Assembly (NCBI GenBank): GCA_023231265.1
Contig: JALNVT010000014.1
Location: forward strand, 1-23,674
Direction of reading: 5' to 3'
From: Sphaerochaetaceae bacterium
GTDB lineage: Bacteria > Spirochaetota > Spirochaetia > Sphaerochaetales > Sphaerochaetaceae
DNA: 23,674 nt
This document shows, one piece after another, positions 1 through 7,138 of this stretch. The translations under genes were made by a program, and so were the position numbers. The notes beneath the pieces were generated by a model. The model ran no database searches. It had not been told where the DNA came from and saw only the letters and a program-made list of their open reading frames with translations. The first letter of the stretch is position 1. The number at the start of each line of letters is the position of its first letter.

Positions 1-315
1 GTTGATAGAGTCTTTACCTTTATTATCAGTAATTTTACCTTTCTCTCTTCTAGCAACTTTTGCAATCTTATCGATTGATGCAAGAATTCCATCGTATAGT
101 TCATAACAGTCTGTGCCGATAGTTTTTCTGGTGCCCCAAGCAAAATGTAAATGAGAATCTACATGATAACCTTGGCCAGTAGTTAAACGAGTCATAACCA
201 ATTCTAAATCGTGAATGTAGTCGTTTGCGAAGTCTAATTTTTGAATCTTCTTATTAAGAAAATCTTTTGTCTCTTCACTTGGAGTGTAATTAACACCTCT
301 AACTATTAAATTCAT
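1..315 (-). CDS. hpf: Ribosome hibernation promoting factor (HPF/YfiA family), 3' end cut by window
   Basis: I translated this by hand from the ATG at 313-315 on the minus strand. It gives 105 codons open to the window edge, beginning MNLIVRGVNYTPSEETKDFL. That is the start of an S30AE (sigma-54 modulation / HPF) domain, with the usual beta-alpha-beta pattern and an HFAWGTRKTIG stretch. Family members bind the 30S subunit in slow growth, block the decoding channel and help form idle 70S or 100S ribosomes. Because the C-terminus lies outside the window, short and long HPF forms cannot be told apart. The gene is divergent from hprK-ptsH. In many bacteria hpf lies beside PTS regulatory genes (the rpoN-hpf-ptsN type cluster), so the association is an old one. 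Only a weak GGGCGA lies near the ATG, and the long leader can fold in two ways. Confidence 0.88.
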   Translation of the reverse strand, partial: MNLIVRGVNYTPSEETKDFLNKKIQKLDFANDYIHDLELVMTRLTTGQGYHVDSHLHFAWGTRKTIGTDCYELYDGILASIDKIAKVARREKGKITDNKGKDSIN

Positions 316-324
316 ATATTTATC

Positions 325-359
325 GCCCTACTAAATAAAGATTGCTCCCTATCTAGGGC
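325..359 (-). promoter_or_regulatory. Alternative hairpins in the hpf leader
   Basis: In the hpf mRNA the segment GCCCTA (354-359) can pair with TAGGG (347-351), giving a small hairpin. It can instead pair with TAGGGC (325-330), which covers the weak ribosome binding region just before the hpf ATG. The two pairings exclude each other. A strong AGGAGG (361-367) sits directly upstream but 46 bases from the hpf start. The pairing is visible in the sequence; regulation is inferred. Confidence 0.35.
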
Positions 360-379
360 ATCCTCCTATTATTAAGATT

Positions 380-402
380 AACAATCCACAAGGATTGTTT
401 TT
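380..402. repeat. Short inverted repeat in the hpf-hprK intergenic region
   Basis: AACAATCC, loop ACAA, GGATTGTT form a perfect 8-bp stem. On the plus strand it runs into a short T tract. It lies inside the presumed hpf leader, so it may be a leader hairpin or an operator. No gene ends immediately upstream of it on the plus strand. Confidence 0.4.
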
Positions 403-552
403 GACTTGTACTAACATAAAAAATTAATTCCATGTTGGCTGACTATTATGTATCGTTATGTATCTTTTTTGGTGTGCCTCTCTTTCTCAATGAGCAAATA
501 ATTTATTAAAGAAGGGAAATTTTTAATGTCTTTCCTCTCATTACCTATATAT

Positions 553-581
553 AAGTTAACCTAGTTTTACTCTAAAGTCAA
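553..581 (-). promoter_or_regulatory. Probable sigma-70-type promoter for hpf
   Basis: On the minus strand, TTGACT (576-581) is separated by exactly 17 bases from TAACTT (553-558). This is the best -35/-10 pair in the hpf-hprK gap. If it is used, the hpf transcript has a 5' leader of about 230 nt. Confidence 0.5.
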
Positions 582-743
582 ATAAAATAATTATCTATTT
601 TTATTCAAACTAACTCAATCATTCATTTATCTATCTGTAAGTGGGGTATACTACGTTACAAAAAGCATTTTACAAATGTATATATATTATTCTTTTAAAT
701 TTTTTATTTCTGTGGTATTCTATAACAAATAGGAGGCTCAAAA

Positions 744-1727
744 ATGACAACTTGCTCTATTTTAGAACTTTTAGACATCGATTTAAAAGAACAAAATAAA
801 TTACAGTTATCTTGTATTGCTGGAAGAGGTGGATTATCCAACAAAATCACAAGCAGTAAGATAAGCCGACCAGGATTACCACTTTCAGGTTATTTCGAAG
901 CATTTGCAGGTACTGCAGTTCAAGTATTTGGACATGGAGAGCAGCGCTACATAGATATGCTTGCAAAAAATGGCGATTTTAAAAATATTGCCAAGCTTTT
1001 TTCATATGATGTTCCATGTTGTATATTCACACATAGCTACAAACCATGTGACAAAATTATAGAGATTGCTGAAAACAGTGGAACCCCTATTTTACAGACA
1101 CCTTTGATGTCCTCTGATTTTTCAAGACATCTATACCAATTGCTTGATGAAATATTTGCACCTACCAAAACTATTCATGGTGTACTTGTTGAAGTATATG
1201 GAATTGGTGTATTAATTACAGGTGATAGTGGTGTTGGTAAATCCGAGACAGCTCTTGAATTGATTGAGAGAGGTCACCGTTTGATCAGTGATGATACTGT
1301 TAAGATCAGAAACTTAGGCAGTACCTATTTGATAGGTTCTGGAGAGAATCCGATTCTTGCACATCATATGGAGATCAGAGGTATAGGAATTATCAACTTA
1401 GCCAACATTTTTGGTGTTGGTGCAATTAGAGAAAAGAAACAGATACAATTGATGGTGCATCTGGAGGAATGGGACTCTACAAAATCATATGATAGAGTCG
1501 GTGAAGATACCATGACTGAGACACTTCTTGGTATTCAAGTAGCAAAATTAATCATTCCAGTTAAACCTGGAAGAAACATTCCTATAATCATAGAAACTGC
1601 AGCACGTAATGAACGATTGAAACAGCTGGGTTATTATTCTGCTAAAGAATTTGACCAGAATGTTCTTAAATGGTTTGAAAGTGAGGCAGCTAGAAAGATG
1701 TACTATATTAATGAGGAGAACACTTAA
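744..1727 (+). CDS. hprK: HPr kinase/phosphorylase
   Basis: A 327-residue protein, close to the usual length of about 310-330. This bifunctional enzyme phosphorylates HPr on Ser46 using ATP and removes the phosphate by phosphorolysis, reporting carbon and energy state in the cytoplasm. The N-terminal domain (about 1-135) has the HprK fold. The C-terminal kinase domain carries HGVLVEV (about 145-151), the P-loop GDSGVGKS at 160-167, an ISDD stretch near 181-184, and the HprK signature starting EIRGIGIINL at 210. The start is fixed by AGGAGG at 731-736, seven bases before the ATG. The gene for its substrate HPr follows after three bases, so the pair is certainly co-transcribed. No PTS enzyme II or enzyme I is visible in the window, consistent with the regulatory rather than transport use of HPr described for spirochaetes. 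Confidence 0.97.
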   Translation: MTTCSILELLDIDLKEQNKLQLSCIAGRGGLSNKITSSKISRPGLPLSGYFEAFAGTAVQVFGHGEQRYIDMLAKNGDFKNIAKLFSYDVPCCIFTHSYKPCDKIIEIAENSGTPILQTPLMSSDFSRHLYQLLDEIFAPTKTIHGVLVEVYGIGVLITGDSGVGKSETALELIERGHRLISDDTVKIRNLGSTYLIGSGENPILAHHMEIRGIGIINLANIFGVGAIREKKQIQLMVHLEEWDSTKSYDRVGEDTMTETLLGIQVAKLIIPVKPGRNIPIIIETAARNERLKQLGYYSAKEFDQNVLKWFESEAARKMYYINEENT

Positions 1728-1730
1728 AGT

Positions 1731-1994
1731 ATGGTATCAAAAGAACTTGTAGTAAGTAACAGAGCCGGCATCCATGCCCGTCCTGCTGCTATGATTGTTA
1801 AAGTCGCAAATAAATTCAAAAGTAATCTTTTTATGGAAAAAGAAGATATGAAGATAAATGGCAAGTCCATAATGGGAGTAATTACTCTGGGAGCTGGTTA
1901 CAAGAGTAAGATTTTAATTTCCTGTGAGGGAGAGGATGAACAGGATATGGCAAGTGCTATTGAGAAACTATTTAACAATAGATTTGAAGAGTAA
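1731..1994 (+). CDS. ptsH: Phosphocarrier protein HPr
   Basis: An 87-residue protein of normal HPr length. It keeps the enzyme-I phosphorylation site His15 in GIHARPA and the HprK target Ser46 in NGKSIMGV, so both forms of phosphorylation remain chemically possible. The start codon lies three bases after the hprK stop. Its ribosome binding site, GAGGAG (1713-1718), is inside the end of hprK, which suggests translational coupling. Adjacency to hprK argues that the Ser46 switch is the main use here. Whether an enzyme I exists elsewhere in the genome cannot be judged from this window. Confidence 0.97.
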   Translation: MVSKELVVSNRAGIHARPAAMIVKVANKFKSNLFMEKEDMKINGKSIMGVITLGAGYKSKILISCEGEDEQDMASAIEKLFNNRFEE

Positions 1995-2020
1995 CCATTT
2001 TTTTGCTAAGGAGGCATTAA

Positions 2021-2638
2021 ATGAAAAAACTTACAGAAAGACAGATTCAGGTTGCACAATACATAAGAGACTATACACGGGAATTCCGTTATAGTCCCTC
2101 TGTTAGAGATATCAGCAGCCATTTTAATTTTTCGGTAAAAGCTGCACATGATCATGTGAGAGCTTTAGAAAGTAAGAATGTTATAAAGACAACTCAGGGT
2201 ATTTCAAGATCTATTGAGATTGTTGATCCTCGTTTTGTTGCATTCCAAGATTTAGTCGAAATTCCTGTATATGATACAAATGAATCCGGAAACCTCCTTA
2301 GTACCCCTGAGTACAAAATTTCAATTTCAATCTCAGCACTCCCAAGTAAAATTGGGGATGAATTTTTTGCAGTCAGAGTTTTAGATGACTCTATGAAAGA
2401 TGCTGGCATCTTCTATGGTGATTTAGCTATCATCAAAAAAGTGAGCTTTGCAAATGATGGACAGATTGTTCTAGCTGATATACCTGAAATTGGACTGACT
2501 TTGAAATATTACCATGCAGGAGAAGACCGAGTTACACTTCTTCCAGCTAACAGTGCTTATAATCCTATTTATACCACTCAGCTGCAGATATCAGGAACTC
2601 TTGCAATGATTTCACGCTCTTATAAGGACAAACAGTGA
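2021..2638 (+). CDS. lexA: LexA-family SOS repressor / self-cleaving protease
   Basis: A 205-residue protein, close to the LexA length of about 200. Residues 1-65 form a winged-helix DNA-binding domain with the LexA pattern (SPSVRDISSHF through VRALESKNVI). Residues 80-200 form the S24 peptidase domain, with catalytic Ser124 in DDSMKDAGI and Lys162 in LTLKYY, and the LLPANS stretch at 173-178. In the cleavage region, where most LexA proteins have Ala-Gly, this one has Ser89-Gly90 (TNESGNLL). The small residue before Gly should still allow cleavage, but this is a departure. A GGAGG site lies seven bases before the ATG (around 2009-2013). The stop overlaps the next start as GTGA. Its place in an operon with hprK, ptsH and holA is unusual for a SOS regulator. 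Confidence 0.92.
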   Translation: MKKLTERQIQVAQYIRDYTREFRYSPSVRDISSHFNFSVKAAHDHVRALESKNVIKTTQGISRSIEIVDPRFVAFQDLVEIPVYDTNESGNLLSTPEYKISISISALPSKIGDEFFAVRVLDDSMKDAGIFYGDLAIIKKVSFANDGQIVLADIPEIGLTLKYYHAGEDRVTLLPANSAYNPIYTTQLQISGTLAMISRSYKDKQ

Positions 2639-3681
2639 CCAATAAAGTCTATCTGCTATTGGGCCCAGAAAAAGGTCAGAAGCAGGAGAAAATAAATCAA
2701 ATAAGATCAGATTTAAACAAGCAATTTGGTGAGGAGATAGAATTTTCAAAATATTATGCATTTGATGATAACAATGATCAGATGTATATTGATTTGAACA
2801 ACAACAGTCTCTTTTCTTCTCATAGCTTGATTGTTTTATATAATATTGATTCTTTAAAATCGGCTGATGTAGATAATCTTTTGAGATATTTACAGCATCC
2901 AAATGAATCATCAACATTCATTTTGGACAGCGATGAATTCAGTCTTAAGAGTCCTGCATCTAAAATTGCAACAAAGCTCAAAAAAGAAACAACTATATTC
3001 TGGGGTCTACAGGAAAATCAATTATTTGGTTGGATCAAATCATTCTTCAGAAATGAAAATCTTATGATTGATGACAATGCCATTCAATACATTCTAGATC
3101 AAACAGACAATGATACTTTAGAACTTAAGATTATATGCAATCAATTGGCTTTTTATTTCTGTGTAAATCAAAAAAAAGATATCATAACTGAAGATGAGAT
3201 TGAAACTTTTGTACATCACAGTAAAAGTGAGAATGCCTTCTCACTCTTCGAGGCCATTGCAGAATGCAATCTTAGAGACGCATTGGAGATTGCAACAGTT
3301 TTGCTTGAAAGAGACAATACGGCCCGTTTTACACTGGTACCGGGCCTTCTGTGGTCATTCAGGAGATTGACTTCTGTGGCCCAGCAGCTTTCAATGGGAT
3401 ACTCCCCTTCTCAGGCCTTATCAAAGGCAAAAGTTTTTGATAGAGCCAATGCTGTAAGAAGCAGAAAGGACCAAGGAATTTACTCCAAAGCACTGAAGAA
3501 TTACTCTTACAAAGATTGTAAAAGAATCTTAGAGGTTCTTCTTGAAGCTGATATTGAAATCAGATCTGCAAATACTGATATTGTACAGCTTTATGTTGAA
3601 AGATTGATCTATTCAATAATTGTCAAAAAAGGCACAAAGGCAACTGAGTTAAAGGTGGCCACATTCAAACAAAAACTTTAA
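2635..3681 (+). CDS. holA: DNA polymerase III subunit delta (clamp loader)
   Basis: A 348-residue protein matching HolA in length and layout. An N-terminal AAA+-like domain begins KVYLLLGPEKGQKQEKI. The middle domain has the family pattern WIKSFFRNENLMIDDNAI followed by a helix through LELKIICNQLAFYF (about 145-182). The C-terminal collar domain includes VPGLLWSFRRLTSVAQQL and a late ILEVLLEADIEIRS segment. The delta subunit opens the beta sliding clamp during loading. The start is GTG at 2635, overlapping the lexA stop by four bases (GTGA), a clear sign of coupled translation. The sequence is divergent, as is normal for HolA, so the call rests on domain pattern and length rather than a catalytic motif. 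Confidence 0.85.
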   Translation: MTNKVYLLLGPEKGQKQEKINQIRSDLNKQFGEEIEFSKYYAFDDNNDQMYIDLNNNSLFSSHSLIVLYNIDSLKSADVDNLLRYLQHPNESSTFILDSDEFSLKSPASKIATKLKKETTIFWGLQENQLFGWIKSFFRNENLMIDDNAIQYILDQTDNDTLELKIICNQLAFYFCVNQKKDIITEDEIETFVHHSKSENAFSLFEAIAECNLRDALEIATVLLERDNTARFTLVPGLLWSFRRLTSVAQQLSMGYSPSQALSKAKVFDRANAVRSRKDQGIYSKALKNYSYKDCKRILEVLLEADIEIRSANTDIVQLYVERLIYSIIVKKGTKATELKVATFKQKL

Positions 3682-3688
3682 TAAGTTA

Positions 3689-3725
3689 AGAGCTCAATAG
3701 ATTTTATATTGACGGCTCTGTTTTT
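3689..3725 (+). terminator. Intrinsic terminator of the hprK-ptsH-lexA-holA operon
   Basis: AGAGC-TCAAT (3689-3698) pairs with ATTGA (3708-3712) and GCTCT (3715-3719), with a two-base CG bulge. GTTTTTC follows at once. It begins eight bases after the holA stop. Confidence 0.75.
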
Positions 3726-3738
3726 CATCACATACAAT
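3709..3738 (+). promoter_or_regulatory. Probable promoter for the 194-residue membrane protein
   Basis: TTGACG (3709-3714), 18 bases, then TACAAT (3733-3738). The -35 box lies inside the right arm of the preceding terminator. The expected start near 3745 leaves a short leader containing the AAGGAA ribosome binding site at 3749-3754. Confidence 0.5.
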
Positions 3739-3760
3739 AAAGCATAAAAAGGAATTCAAA

Positions 3761-4345
3761 ATGAATAAAAAAATCTGTGCTTTATTGTGTTTGATAATTC
3801 TATCTACATCCATCTATGCCGATACCTCAATCTTCTCTGCGGAAGATAGCCTTGATTACATAAATCAATCACTGTCTATTCATACAGAAAGAACTGCAGC
3901 AGGTGCTGGAGCTCTGTCCATCGTTTTCTCAGGTTTGCTTTTTGCAGGTTATGGTAAGACAGGAACTCTATGGGTTCCTTATCAGGGGCCAAAGGAAATT
4001 GATAAGAAAGAATTTCTCAGCATATGTGGTCAGACAGATTTGGTCGAAGACATGAATCGACATGAAGCAAAATCTCTGAGATATCGCATTGCAGGATATT
4101 CTTTGCTGCTTGCTGGAATTGCAACCAATCTTGTTGTGAACTCCATCTATGATACTTTTGCAGATGATCCAGACCAATATTATGCCAGTTGGGCCTACGA
4201 TACCTCAATTATGCTGACAGGTGTTTTTTTAACATCTGGTGTGCTCTGTGTTTATAAAGGAACCAGGCCATATGATATTTCAATTGATTTTGTTATAAAA
4301 CTTTCAGATAGATACAATCGACAGCTGGCAAGAGATTTAAAATAA
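3761..4345 (+). CDS. Secreted or membrane protein of unknown function
   Basis: A 194-residue protein whose family I do not recognise. Residues 1-20 look like a signal peptide: the positive start MNKK, a hydrophobic core CALLCLIILSTS, and an Ala20-Asp21 junction suited to signal peptidase I. No lipobox cysteine sits at the cleavage point. Three further hydrophobic stretches follow, at about 46-64, 107-128 and 148-166, each rich in Gly, Ala, Leu and Val. The C-terminus is polar. It could be an inner-membrane protein or, with a cleaved signal, an envelope protein with re-entrant helices. It has its own promoter and a strong hairpin after it, so it is probably a single-gene unit. Codon use and base composition match its neighbours. 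Confidence 0.75.
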   Translation: MNKKICALLCLIILSTSIYADTSIFSAEDSLDYINQSLSIHTERTAAGAGALSIVFSGLLFAGYGKTGTLWVPYQGPKEIDKKEFLSICGQTDLVEDMNRHEAKSLRYRIAGYSLLLAGIATNLVVNSIYDTFADDPDQYYASWAYDTSIMLTGVFLTSGVLCVYKGTRPYDISIDFVIKLSDRYNRQLARDLK

Positions 4346-4352
4346 AGAGAGA

Positions 4353-4372
4353 CACTCACCTGATGGTGAGTG
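4353..4372. terminator. Hairpin between convergent genes, probable bidirectional terminator
   Basis: CACTCACC, loop TGAT, GGTGAGTG form a perfect 8-bp stem between the ends of the membrane-protein gene (+) and uvrC (-). Flanks are A-rich on the left and T-rich on the right, although neither has a long uninterrupted T tract. Confidence 0.7.
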
Positions 4373-4394
4373 CTATTTATTCTTATCCCAAATA

Positions 4395-6233
4395 TTACAG
4401 GTCAAGCTTCTGAATGAGCCTTTTGGAGACACTTATCGGAATATTTACCCTCTCACTGATTTCCTCAGGAGTGTGCTTCAATATTTCATCGACCGAACCA
4501 TAGGTTTTCATCAATCTCTCTGAGCGGTCCTTTCCTATTCCCTTTACATCTTCAAGAAGCTTGAATGCAAGCTCTTTAGATCTGAGGTTTTGGTTGGCAG
4601 TCGTAGCAAATCTATGACATTCATCTCTCACTGCAATCAAGATTCTCAACGCTGGAGAGTGCTCAGGTAGAAGGAGTGATTGTCTGCTATCTGAAAAGAT
4701 TATCTCTTCATATCGCTCAGCAAGTCCTATAACAGGTATATCAACAATTCCAAGGCTATCTAAGACCTCACAGACTGCATTTACCTGTCCCTTACCACCA
4801 TCACATACAATTAGATCAGGGTGCTCCAAATTATCGTTTAGAACACGAGAATAACGACGAGCGGCAGCTTCTCTCATTGCCTCAAAGTCATCAATCTTAC
4901 CTTCCAAGGACCTTATATTGAATCGTCTGTAATTGGCCTTATCAGGATTTCCATCTCTGAATGAGATCAATGATGCAACTGTGTACTTACCAGAGAGCTG
5001 TGCAATATCAAAACCTTCAATCAAAGATGGAGGTTTCTGAAGTTCAAGAATATCCTGAAGTTCTTTTACTGCTGCTGTATTGTCTGTATTCTTAAGGCGT
5101 TTTTCAACATCTCTTGATGCATTTTCATGAGCCATTCTCAAAACACGATAGTGCTTACCATCAATTGGAACACTGACTGATAATTTTCCCTTGAACTCTT
5201 TTTCAAAGTAAGTTGCAAGAAGATCACTGTCAATATGATGTGATACAAACAGTTCTGTAGGAAGTTTCTGTCCATCACTGTAATATCTCATCAGAAAACT
5301 GAAAAGAGTGTCTGTCTCATCACCAAATGTCTCACCTCGATAGAGAGCTCTTCCCATCAATGCTCCATCTCTCATCTGCATGAGAGAGATTGTATAGAGA
5401 GGTCCTCTCATCTCAATTGCAGCATAATCGCGTGCCTCTTGGACAAAGTCTTCAACCTGCTGTCTTGATGAGATGGTCAGTAAGGAGTTGAGCAGATCTC
5501 GTTTTTGAGCTGCTGTTTCAAAATCTAATTCCTTAGAAGCTGCAAGCATTTCCTTTTCAGTCTGCTTTATGAGCCTGTCATTATCACCACTGAAAAGTTT
5601 TTTGATTTCAGTTATGGCTTTGCCATATTCCTCTTTACTTACCTTTCCACAGCAAGGTGCATCACATTTTCCAATATGATAGTAAAGACATGGATTCTTC
5701 CTCTTTTTCATTGGATAGGCACATTTTATTACCTTATACATCTTATCAATCAAGTCTAAATAGATATCCAGCTGACCGGCTACGGGAAAAGGTCCATAGT
5801 AATCAGAACCATCATTTATTATACGACGAGTTTTGAATACCTTAGGAAAATCACCTTTGGTGATCCTGATCACAGGATAGCTCTTACCATCTTTCAGATC
5901 GATGTTGTAATGAGGATTGTATTTTTTTATTAAATTGTTCTCTAAAACAAGCGCTTCATATTCATTGCCTGTTATGATATATTCAATTCTAACAATTTTT
6001 TTGACAAGTGCGGTTGTCTTTGGATCTCTGTTTGGAAGGAAATAACTTGTAACACGTTTTCTCAAGCTCTTGGCTTTTCCAACATATATTATTTTCTTAT
6101 TTTTATTGAACATCAAATAAACTCCACTTGAGTAAGGCAAAGCCTTTGCCTGCTCACGTGGAGGTAAAAATTGTTCTTTAACAGTAGAACCTAGAGAAGT
6201 AACCTCTGATGCATCTTTATTATCATATCTCAT
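4395..6233 (-). CDS. uvrC: Excinuclease ABC subunit C (UvrC)
   Basis: A 612-residue protein of normal UvrC length. With UvrAB it makes the 3' and 5' incisions around DNA lesions. Domains in order: a GIY-YIG nuclease (GVYLMF at 37-42, IIYVGKAKSLRKR at 48-60); a cysteine cluster C171, C182, C190 and C194, in line with the iron-sulphur cluster reported for UvrC; a UVR UvrB-binding helix pair around 218-252; the RNase H-like 5' nuclease, with Asp409 in EGFDIAQLSG, Asp478 in CDGGKGQ and His540 in ECHRFA; and a C-terminal helix-hairpin-helix pair at about 562-612 (VKGIGKDRSERLM). The start has a strong GGAGGAG site and lies 19 bases after the thyX stop, so the two are probably co-transcribed. Confidence 0.97.
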   Translation of the reverse strand: MRYDNKDASEVTSLGSTVKEQFLPPREQAKALPYSSGVYLMFNKNKKIIYVGKAKSLRKRVTSYFLPNRDPKTTALVKKIVRIEYIITGNEYEALVLENNLIKKYNPHYNIDLKDGKSYPVIRITKGDFPKVFKTRRIINDGSDYYGPFPVAGQLDIYLDLIDKMYKVIKCAYPMKKRKNPCLYYHIGKCDAPCCGKVSKEEYGKAITEIKKLFSGDNDRLIKQTEKEMLAASKELDFETAAQKRDLLNSLLTISSRQQVEDFVQEARDYAAIEMRGPLYTISLMQMRDGALMGRALYRGETFGDETDTLFSFLMRYYSDGQKLPTELFVSHHIDSDLLATYFEKEFKGKLSVSVPIDGKHYRVLRMAHENASRDVEKRLKNTDNTAAVKELQDILELQKPPSLIEGFDIAQLSGKYTVASLISFRDGNPDKANYRRFNIRSLEGKIDDFEAMREAAARRYSRVLNDNLEHPDLIVCDGGKGQVNAVCEVLDSLGIVDIPVIGLAERYEEIIFSDSRQSLLLPEHSPALRILIAVRDECHRFATTANQNLRSKELAFKLLEDVKGIGKDRSERLMKTYGSVDEILKHTPEEISERVNIPISVSKRLIQKLDL

Positions 6234-6252
6234 TTGTTACTCCTCCATTGAT

Positions 6253-7074
6253 TTATTTTAATTTTTCTTCGAAGATTTCCTTTTGACGACCCTTCAAAGG
6301 ACATTCCTTACCACTCAACATCTCTTTCAAAGCTTCTGTTTCTTTTTCTGAGAAACTAACAGCATTCATGCTGTGGTTTTTGAAAGCATCTGTTGCAATA
6401 GGACAAACTTTTTCAACAATATCAAGAATTGTGTTTGCATATTCTTGAATTTCATACTGAGCATGTCCATCACATCTCAATTTTAAGAAGTGGAATAAGT
6501 TTCTTAAATCCATGCTCCAGTACATTTCTGTGTACATAGATAGAGGTAAGTCAATTCTTGAGAGCTCACGAGCAATACCATTATCAAGCATCTCATGATA
6601 ATTGTTAAAAATTAGCTCATGATCAGCATCAAATTTTGCCATAACATCTTTAGCCATCTCGTCATTTACCATTGTATCTTCACGGCCCTGACGGTTGTTT
6701 TCACTTTGTTTGTTTATATGAGCTCTATCTGGACGATAAACTTCATCAGTCATTACAGAATATCTACCTGAAATTTCATTCATCTTTGCAGTTCTATGTC
6801 TGACCCACTGTCTTGCAACAAAAATAGGCATTTTTACATGGAAAGTAAAGCTGACCATTTCAAAAGGAGATGAATGATCGTTTCTCATCAAATAATTGAT
6901 GAGGCCTTTGTCCTGGCGGTAGCTCTTTGTACCTGCACCATATGAAATACGTGCAGCCTGTACAATTCTATCATCATTACCACAGTAATCAACCAATCTT
7001 ACAAATCCATGGTCCAATACTGGATACTCTTTATCTAAAATTTCTTCTGCTGCTTCTGATATACTATGTGCCAT
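6253..7074 (-). CDS. thyX: Flavin-dependent thymidylate synthase
   Basis: A 273-residue protein. ThyX methylates dUMP to dTMP using methylene-tetrahydrofolate, NADPH and FAD. The defining RHR-X7-S motif is present as RHRTAKMNEISGRYS, with Arg92-His-Arg94 and Ser102. The family stretches ARISYG (about 41-46) and HSSPFEMVSF (about 67-76), and the DLRNLFHFLKLR helix, are also clear. ThyX tetramers replace ThyA in many spirochaetes. AGAGG lies about 10 bases before the ATG. The gene sits between rsmE and uvrC on the same strand with short gaps and no terminator between them, so a DNA precursor gene is grouped with a repair gene. Confidence 0.97.
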   Translation of the reverse strand: MAHSISEAAEEILDKEYPVLDHGFVRLVDYCGNDDRIVQAARISYGAGTKSYRQDKGLINYLMRNDHSSPFEMVSFTFHVKMPIFVARQWVRHRTAKMNEISGRYSVMTDEVYRPDRAHINKQSENNRQGREDTMVNDEMAKDVMAKFDADHELIFNNYHEMLDNGIARELSRIDLPLSMYTEMYWSMDLRNLFHFLKLRCDGHAQYEIQEYANTILDIVEKVCPIATDAFKNHSMNAVSFSEKETEALKEMLSGKECPLKGRQKEIFEEKLK

Positions 7075-7096
7075 ATTCTTAATACCTCTTAAAATT

Positions 7097-7127
7097 TATT
7101 TTCTTATATTTTATTTCTTATATTTTT
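7097..7127. repeat. Near-perfect AT-rich tandem repeat upstream of thyX
   Basis: TATTTTCTTATATTT followed directly by TATTTCTTATATTTT, a unit of 14-15 bases present twice, in the 64-base gap between rsmE and thyX. It probably arose by slippage. It could affect an internal promoter for thyX, but no clear -35/-10 pair is seen. Confidence 0.5.
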
Positions 7128-7138
7128 ACCGGTCTTCT

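Larger units (their letters stand above)
316..743. other. Intergenic region between divergent hpf and hprK (428 bases)
   Basis: No coding sequence is supported here. The region holds the hpf promoter, the two hpf leader hairpin elements, the inverted repeat at 380-402, and a 10-bp tandem repeat (TTATGTATCG then TTATGTATCT) at 446-465. A possible hprK -10 box, TATACT, lies at 647-652 with only a poor -35 match. The last 80 bases before hprK are very AT-rich. Confidence 0.6.

Noticed and set aside
316..743. A SOS (LexA) operator upstream of the operon carrying lexA
   Set aside because: I looked for GAAC-N4-GTTC, CTGT-N8-ACAG and TTTG-N5-CAAA type palindromes and saw no convincing copy. The LexA site of this lineage may differ.
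2612..2917. Open frame of 101 codons on the minus strand
   Set aside because: It lies antisense to holA and lexA, whose products are clearly recognisable, and has no binding site or family features.
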